Assembly: GCA_026545765.1 (NCBI GenBank)
Contig: CM048840.1
Span: 19,472,765 to 19,536,764, forward strand
DNA length: 64,000 nucleotides
Direction: 5' to 3'
Source of the DNA: Plantago major
Lineage: Eukaryota; Streptophyta; Magnoliopsida; Lamiales; Plantaginaceae
Shown in pieces: positions 59,743 through 64,000 of the stretch (the first letter of the stretch is position 1; the number at the start of each line of letters is the position of its first letter). The notes under the pieces are model-generated. The model made no database searches and was not told the DNA's origin. It saw nothing but the letters and a program-made list of their open reading frames with translations. The translations under genes were made by a program, and so were the position numbers.

Positions 59743-59977
59743 TTTTCCCGGCAGACTACCATACACTATTATATTTAATCTCTCATAAAATTTCATAAAT
59801 TACTAAAAATAAAAGGTAGCCCACATCCAATAAATAATAAAAATTATTACATTTACACACAAATTACACATAAATACATATTTTATCACATTGTTATTGT
59901 TGATCACTTTATTTTTTAAATTTTCACCTAAACTACACGTCAACTTTAATGTGTGAAATTTTGTGAGGCGGACGGAG
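59743..59977. mobile_element. Probable Stowaway-like MITE, first of two adjacent relatives
   Basis: It ends GAGGCGGACGGAG followed by TA; the left end (TTTTCCCGGCAGACTACC) is eroded. The interior (TTTCATAAATTACT, CAAATTACACATAAATAC, CTACACGTCAAC) resembles the next element. Confidence 0.55.
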
Positions 59978-59996
59978 TAGAAGACACTGAAAAATA

Positions 59997-60240
59997 CTCC
60001 CTTCGTCCCACAAACTTCACAAATTCCTCATTTTCAATTGCTTACAAAACTTCATACATTACTAACAAATGAAGCTACCATAAACCCAACAAATCATAAA
60101 CAATAATATTACATTACACATAAATTACACATTTTGTCACTAAAATCACACCATTTACCACTTTTTTATATTTATATTCATTTCAATTTTCACTTAAAAT
60201 TACACGTCAACGATAACGTCTAAAGTTCTTCGAGACCAAT
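59997..60240. mobile_element. Probable Stowaway-like MITE, second of two adjacent relatives
   Basis: TA then CTCCCTTCGTCCCACAAACTTC at the left. The interior (CTTCATACATTACTAACAAATG, TACACATAAATTACACATTT, TTACACGTCAACG) matches the preceding element. The right end (GAGACCAATGGAG) is diverged. Confidence 0.55.
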
Positions 60241-61272
60241 GGAGAAATTGACACTCTAATCGTCATCACAAATAATATTTTCAATAAATAGACCTGTATT
60301 TTTTTTTTTTTTTTGTGTAATTTAACAATTTCTTATTTCATGTAGCCTCATTACTTAGAAAGCACTCTAAAAAATGTACCTATACAAAAAAGGAATTCAA
60401 ATTCCTTATTCTGTTGTGGTTTTAATTCATCAACTAGTCATCTGGAACATTCTAAATCTCCATTTGTTTGAACATGTTTTTTAAGATGTTCACCCCAAAT
60501 TCACGCAATACATTACAAACCATGTGAGTCAAGTAAACCACACCCACAGACTCAAATTCAAAAGTAAAAGAAAAAAAACAAGTTCGGTCCTAATGAAGCC
60601 ACACCTAAATTCGGCTAAACACAATTCGCTTGAAGTGGAATTTGACTCAAGAATATATCGTCCGTTCATTTTTTACACCCTTGCAGGTATGGACACCTGT
60701 TATGGTTGTATGAAATAAAGAGAAGGAAAGGAAGAGAGTTGGGTTTTCTTTAAAAGAAAAGAGGCAAATTGATTTAAACCTCGAGTAACGGTCAAAAGAA
60801 AGAAACAAATTAAAGGAAGAGAAGAGAAGAGAGCATAGTTAATGTGAATGAAATGAAGGAGAAGTTCAACACTTGGCATGTAACACTCAGCCATGCCACC
60901 AATTGGCTGTATACTCCTCTGGTTTTCTGCAATTTCTCTTCACGGGGAATCACTCTCTCTCCCCATCTCTACCTTCAAACTAGTATAACCTTCCTTTTTA
61001 TATTCCAACTATGACCTCCATCATCTTTTGTGAGTCTGTCTCTCCGAAAAACTGGTGAATAAACCGAATCAACATCTTATATTTAGTTTTAGACATCATA
61101 TATTACCTATAAATATCAAATGTATGTTAGTACATCTAACATGCAAGGATAATGCAGGCATATTATACATGCGATGTATGAAGTTAAACATGTGATGTTA
61201 ATCATGTCTCTCCGATATACAATTTCTCTCAAAAGTTTGTGAGACTTTTATCTTTATGCTGAAAAAAGTATA
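60241..61272. other. Intergenic, no feature seen
   Basis: AT-rich with purine-rich runs (60715-60835). Open frames here are short and resemble nothing known to me. Confidence 0.35.
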
Positions 61273-61473
61273 CTCGCTCTGTCCCAAGTCCCAACTCAAC
61301 TTCCCATGGATTCGGACATGGATTTTAAGACAAATAATTACTAGAATAATTTATAATTTGATATAAAAATATGAGATGGTGAATAAAGTAGTGGATGTGT
61401 GAGTAAATTAAGAGATATGTTTTCATTTTAGGTAGTACCAAAAAATAAAGTTGTAAGTTGAGATTGAGACGGG
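61273..61473. mobile_element. Stowaway-like MITE, about 200 bp
   Basis: TA flanks. CTCGCTCTGTCCCAAGTCCC at the left pairs in part with the complement of GTTGAGATTGAGACGGG at the right. The interior has the usual GAATAAAGTAG-type sequence of such MITEs. Confidence 0.65.
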
Positions 61474-62241
61474 TAATATCTCGCCTTTATCACTTTCCAA
61501 TCCAAGGGAAAAAAAAAAGATAAATGAGCTCTTTTAATGTTGATTTAGTTCGGAGATAGTCATTTAATTCTCAACTTCACCAACTAGACTCAAAAATCTC
61601 AACCTATCAGTACCAACAGAAAGAATACCAGCATAACATTACGAAATGGTATGCTTGTTGTAAAGAATTGAGTAGATATTCATGAAATAAACGCAATGCG
61701 CATTGAGTTACACATATTTTTAATGATTCTTGAGTCCGCTAACCACTCAAACCAGCTTAGCAGCCATAATTTGACTGATGTTGTGATATGATGCATCTGT
61801 TTATTTCCACACATCAATTTGGAAATAAAATTCCACAGTTATTCTTATCATTGATACTAAAAATTATAATAATCAATCTCTAATGCTTCAAAATTATCCA
61901 AAAACCTGTTCTAAACAAAGTTGGACAAATTCAAGTGCAGCTATCACAATCACATCGTATATAAATATGCTAATTAATTTGTTGGTCAAGCTATAACTCC
62001 TTTAAAATTTCATTTATCCATCCTATTATAAACTAGTACTACTACTTACGTCATGAATCCGAGAAAAAAAGATTTTAGATCTTTTTCAAAAAAAAAAAAA
62101 AGACACTCATCAATTTTTTATTCTTTCTATATTTATTATATTTTCAATACTTTATTCATTATTTTGCATACATGTCAATCCACTTATAAATTTATTAATA
62201 TACTATTAATTTTTTTATTAGTTTCTCCAAGAAAGTTTTTA
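61474..62241. other. Intergenic, no feature seen
   Basis: AT-rich; no gene recognised. Confidence 0.35.
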
Positions 62242-63214
62242 AGGCGAATTACGTACAGTTCCCCTTAAATTTGGCCCAATTACAGATTTCCCCCTAGATT
62301 GGCAACAATTACAGATGCCCCCCTGAAGCCCATTTCCATTGACCAAGATGCCAACATCAGCTTTCTCTCTCTCCAGGTGGAATTTCCTATATCTCTGAAT
62401 TAAGGAAAAGCAAAAACAAATTCAAATTTTAAATAAAGTAAAGGAAAAAAGAAAAGAAAAATCATAAACCCACTTCATCATCTTCCTCTCCTCCATCTTC
62501 TTTACAATATCCACCCCATCTCCACCCCTTCTTCTTCCATTTTTCTTTTCTTCAACATTCTTCTTCCGTTTGCAACTCCAGCTCCGGGGAGCTGCAATTT
62601 GCAGCTCGCCGGAGCTGTTCTTGCAACTCCATCGGAGCTGCGATTTGCAACTCCGGCGAATGGAGCTATAACAGCTCCAAACTGGAGCTTTAGCTTTCAA
62701 AAGCTCCGGTTTTGAGCTTTCAAAAGTTCCAAATTCGAGTCCTTAACTTTCGATTGGAGTTCGATTTGTGGGTGTTGAAGAAGATGGCAATTCAAGAGTG
62801 ACGATTATGGAATTTGGTTGATGTTATTGTTGGAAATAAAAGTTTAAGGACTTGATTGAACTTTTACAGAAAAATTGTGGGTGAGTTTTGGTGAATAAGA
62901 TTAAGACTAGGGACTTGGTTTGTAATAAAAGGAATATTGGAAGAATAAAGAAAAGGGAAAAGAAAAGAAAAATGGAAGAAGAAATTAAAGAAAAGCAAAA
63001 ATAGAAAAAAGAGATGGCATTTTCGTTATTATCTACAACTATGCCGTCCACATCAGCAAAGTGGCGGGCCACATCATCAACAAGTTTGACTTTTGGGGCT
63101 GGATGTAATTGTTGTATTTGGCCTTTGTTAAAATTGGGTTTGGATGTAATTTAAGCCAATCCGGGGGTATCTGAAATGAGGGTCAATTTAAGGGGTAGTA
63201 TATGTAAGTTTCCC
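62242..63214. mobile_element. Mutator-like (MULE) non-autonomous element, copy 2, 973 bp
   Basis: A perfect 9-bp target duplication, AAGTTTTTA (62233-62241 and 63215-63223), flanks it. The ends match those of 24244-25038 in reverse order over about 110 bp each (TTCCCCTTAAATTTGGCCCAA at the left, GGTCAATTTAAGGGGTAGTA at the right). The core differs from copy 1: it is a cluster of GGAGCTG/CAGCTCC units with a near-perfect palindrome, GAGCTGCAATTTGCAGCTC, at 62589-62607. No transposase. Confidence 0.85.
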
Positions 63215-63698
63215 AAGTTTTTAATACAGTGGGTGACTAATTAACAATTTAACACATGCAAAAACATCTCTATCTCTGAGAGCTCCTTCCTCTAGGCTGG
63301 AGATTGAGTTCTCTCTTCGTGTGAGTCTCAATCTTTTTTACTTCTCTCAATCCCTAAATCAGTGAGTTCACACCCAAATCTTCCGAGTGTTTACGTGAGG
63401 CCAGCATATCGTTTTCTCGAGTGTGTTTCTTGAAGTTTTCATGAGATTTGGTTGTACGGCTCTTGTGTTCAAGCTTTCCTTTGCCCTTTAAAATTTGAAT
63501 TTAAAAAAAAAACTTAAGTTATTCAAAATATTGTCAGTGACTTTTTTTTCCTTTCTTTTATCCTTTATTTAACCTACCCTTAACTTGGTGCTTGGGGTGT
63601 ATTTTTTCTTTGCTTGTTTGTCTTCTACAGGGAGTGTGGCAGTGAGGCTTGATCACCTGTCTATTCATAGTATTCACAGCACTTTGGTTTTGTTCATC
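63215..63698. other. Probable 5' region of a LINE or leader of the ORF at the right edge
   Basis: No gene is seen. The stretch 63280-63420 (GAGAGCTCCTTCCTC, TGAGTTCTCTCTTCGTGTG) is pyrimidine-rich and resembles a leader. An acceptor-like TTCTACAG ends at 63630. Confidence 0.35.
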
Positions 63699-64000
63699 AT
63701 GGGACTGGAATCAGTGTTGGATGAACTGGGCAGTAAACTCTCGTTGACTGACATGGAAGCGCAGAAGATTTTTGTCCCTGTAGGTGTGTGGAATACGACA
63801 TCGATTAACCATGATCTGTGTTTGGTGGGACGCGTGTTATCTCGGAAAGCTATTAATCTCGAAGCTTTCGAACGCACAATGATCAATGGGTGGAATGTGT
63901 CGCGTGGGGTTTCGATACAGAAAATCGGTGAGGATAGGCTGCTAATTCAGTTTGGGAATGTGGTTGAGAAGAATCGAGTGATGTGGCGTGGTCCGTGGGC
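63699..64000 (+). CDS. DUF4283-type ORF1 of a LINE, partial (runs off the window)
   Basis: An open frame from ATG 63699 to the window end (100 codons) encodes MGLESVLDELGSKLSLTDME, then VGRVLSRKAINLEAFERTMINGW, IQKIGEDRLLIQFGN and EKNRVMWRGPW. This is the DUF4283 domain that opens ORF1 of plant L1-type LINEs and some host zinc-knuckle proteins. No stop is met within the window, unlike the LINE at 25117, so this copy may be younger. The upstream acceptor-like site leaves open a spliced host-gene model. Confidence 0.75.
   Translation, partial: MGLESVLDELGSKLSLTDMEAQKIFVPVGVWNTTSINHDLCLVGRVLSRKAINLEAFERTMINGWNVSRGVSIQKIGEDRLLIQFGNVVEKNRVMWRGPW

Noticed and set aside
1-64000. CRISPR arrays, operons, phage or plasmid features
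   Set aside because: The window is plant nuclear DNA; the short repeats seen are transposon subterminal arrays without regular unique spacers.

Overview
The window is nuclear DNA of a flowering plant. Introns, untranslated first exons, the gene families and a dense load of plant-type transposons all show this. An intact CCaMK (DMI3) gene, which is missing from plants that have lost arbuscular mycorrhiza such as Brassicaceae, points to a mycorrhiza-competent eudicot. I cannot name the species. Exon coordinates were read by eye from splice signals; every multi-exon model closes to a whole number of codons.

Gene layout. (1) Two AGO4-clade ARGONAUTE genes in tandem on the plus strand (3016-7793, 879 aa; 10922-15408, 868 aa), both with the D-E-D-H slicer residues. 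(2) A SUN1/SUN2-type inner nuclear membrane protein (17197-18905). (3) A PMEI-pectinesterase (19610-22455). (4) An EIN3/EIL ethylene transcription factor (35200-36963, one coding exon). (5) CCaMK (47933-50206, seven exons, 508 aa). (6) A three-B3-domain REM-type protein (51636-53482). (7) A WRINKLED1-type AP2 factor on the minus strand (54059-57482, seven exons including a 9-nt micro-exon). The right edge enters the DUF4283-type ORF1 of a LINE (63699 onward).

Mobile DNA. The left edge is the end of a CACTA element (1-1093). Between the AGO genes lies a probable solo LTR (8748-9490). From 23.2 to 33.9 kb is a gene-free region built on a tandem duplication of about 0.8 kb. Copy 1 took up a hAT element, which in turn holds a MULE, a Stowaway MITE, an L1-type LINE inside the MITE, and a second hAT element inside the LINE. 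Copy 2 took up a complete 1.2-kb CACTA element and two Stowaway-like MITEs. Each copy keeps the empty site of the other's main insertion, so the order of events can be read. A decayed Copia retrotransposon lies at 39259-45626 (minus strand). A second MULE, a second hAT copy with a nested MITE, a tRNA-derived SINE with a 13-bp target duplication and several MITEs occupy 58-63 kb.

The host genes act in different processes (small-RNA silencing, nuclear envelope, cell wall, ethylene, symbiotic calcium signalling, lipid regulation) and do not look like a pathway cluster. The strongest leads are the datable transposon nest, the two MULEs with shared ends but different palindromic cores, the dense 10-bp motif arrays of the CACTA elements, a GC-AG intron kept in both AGO genes, and the 139-bp tandem repeat upstream of CCaMK.
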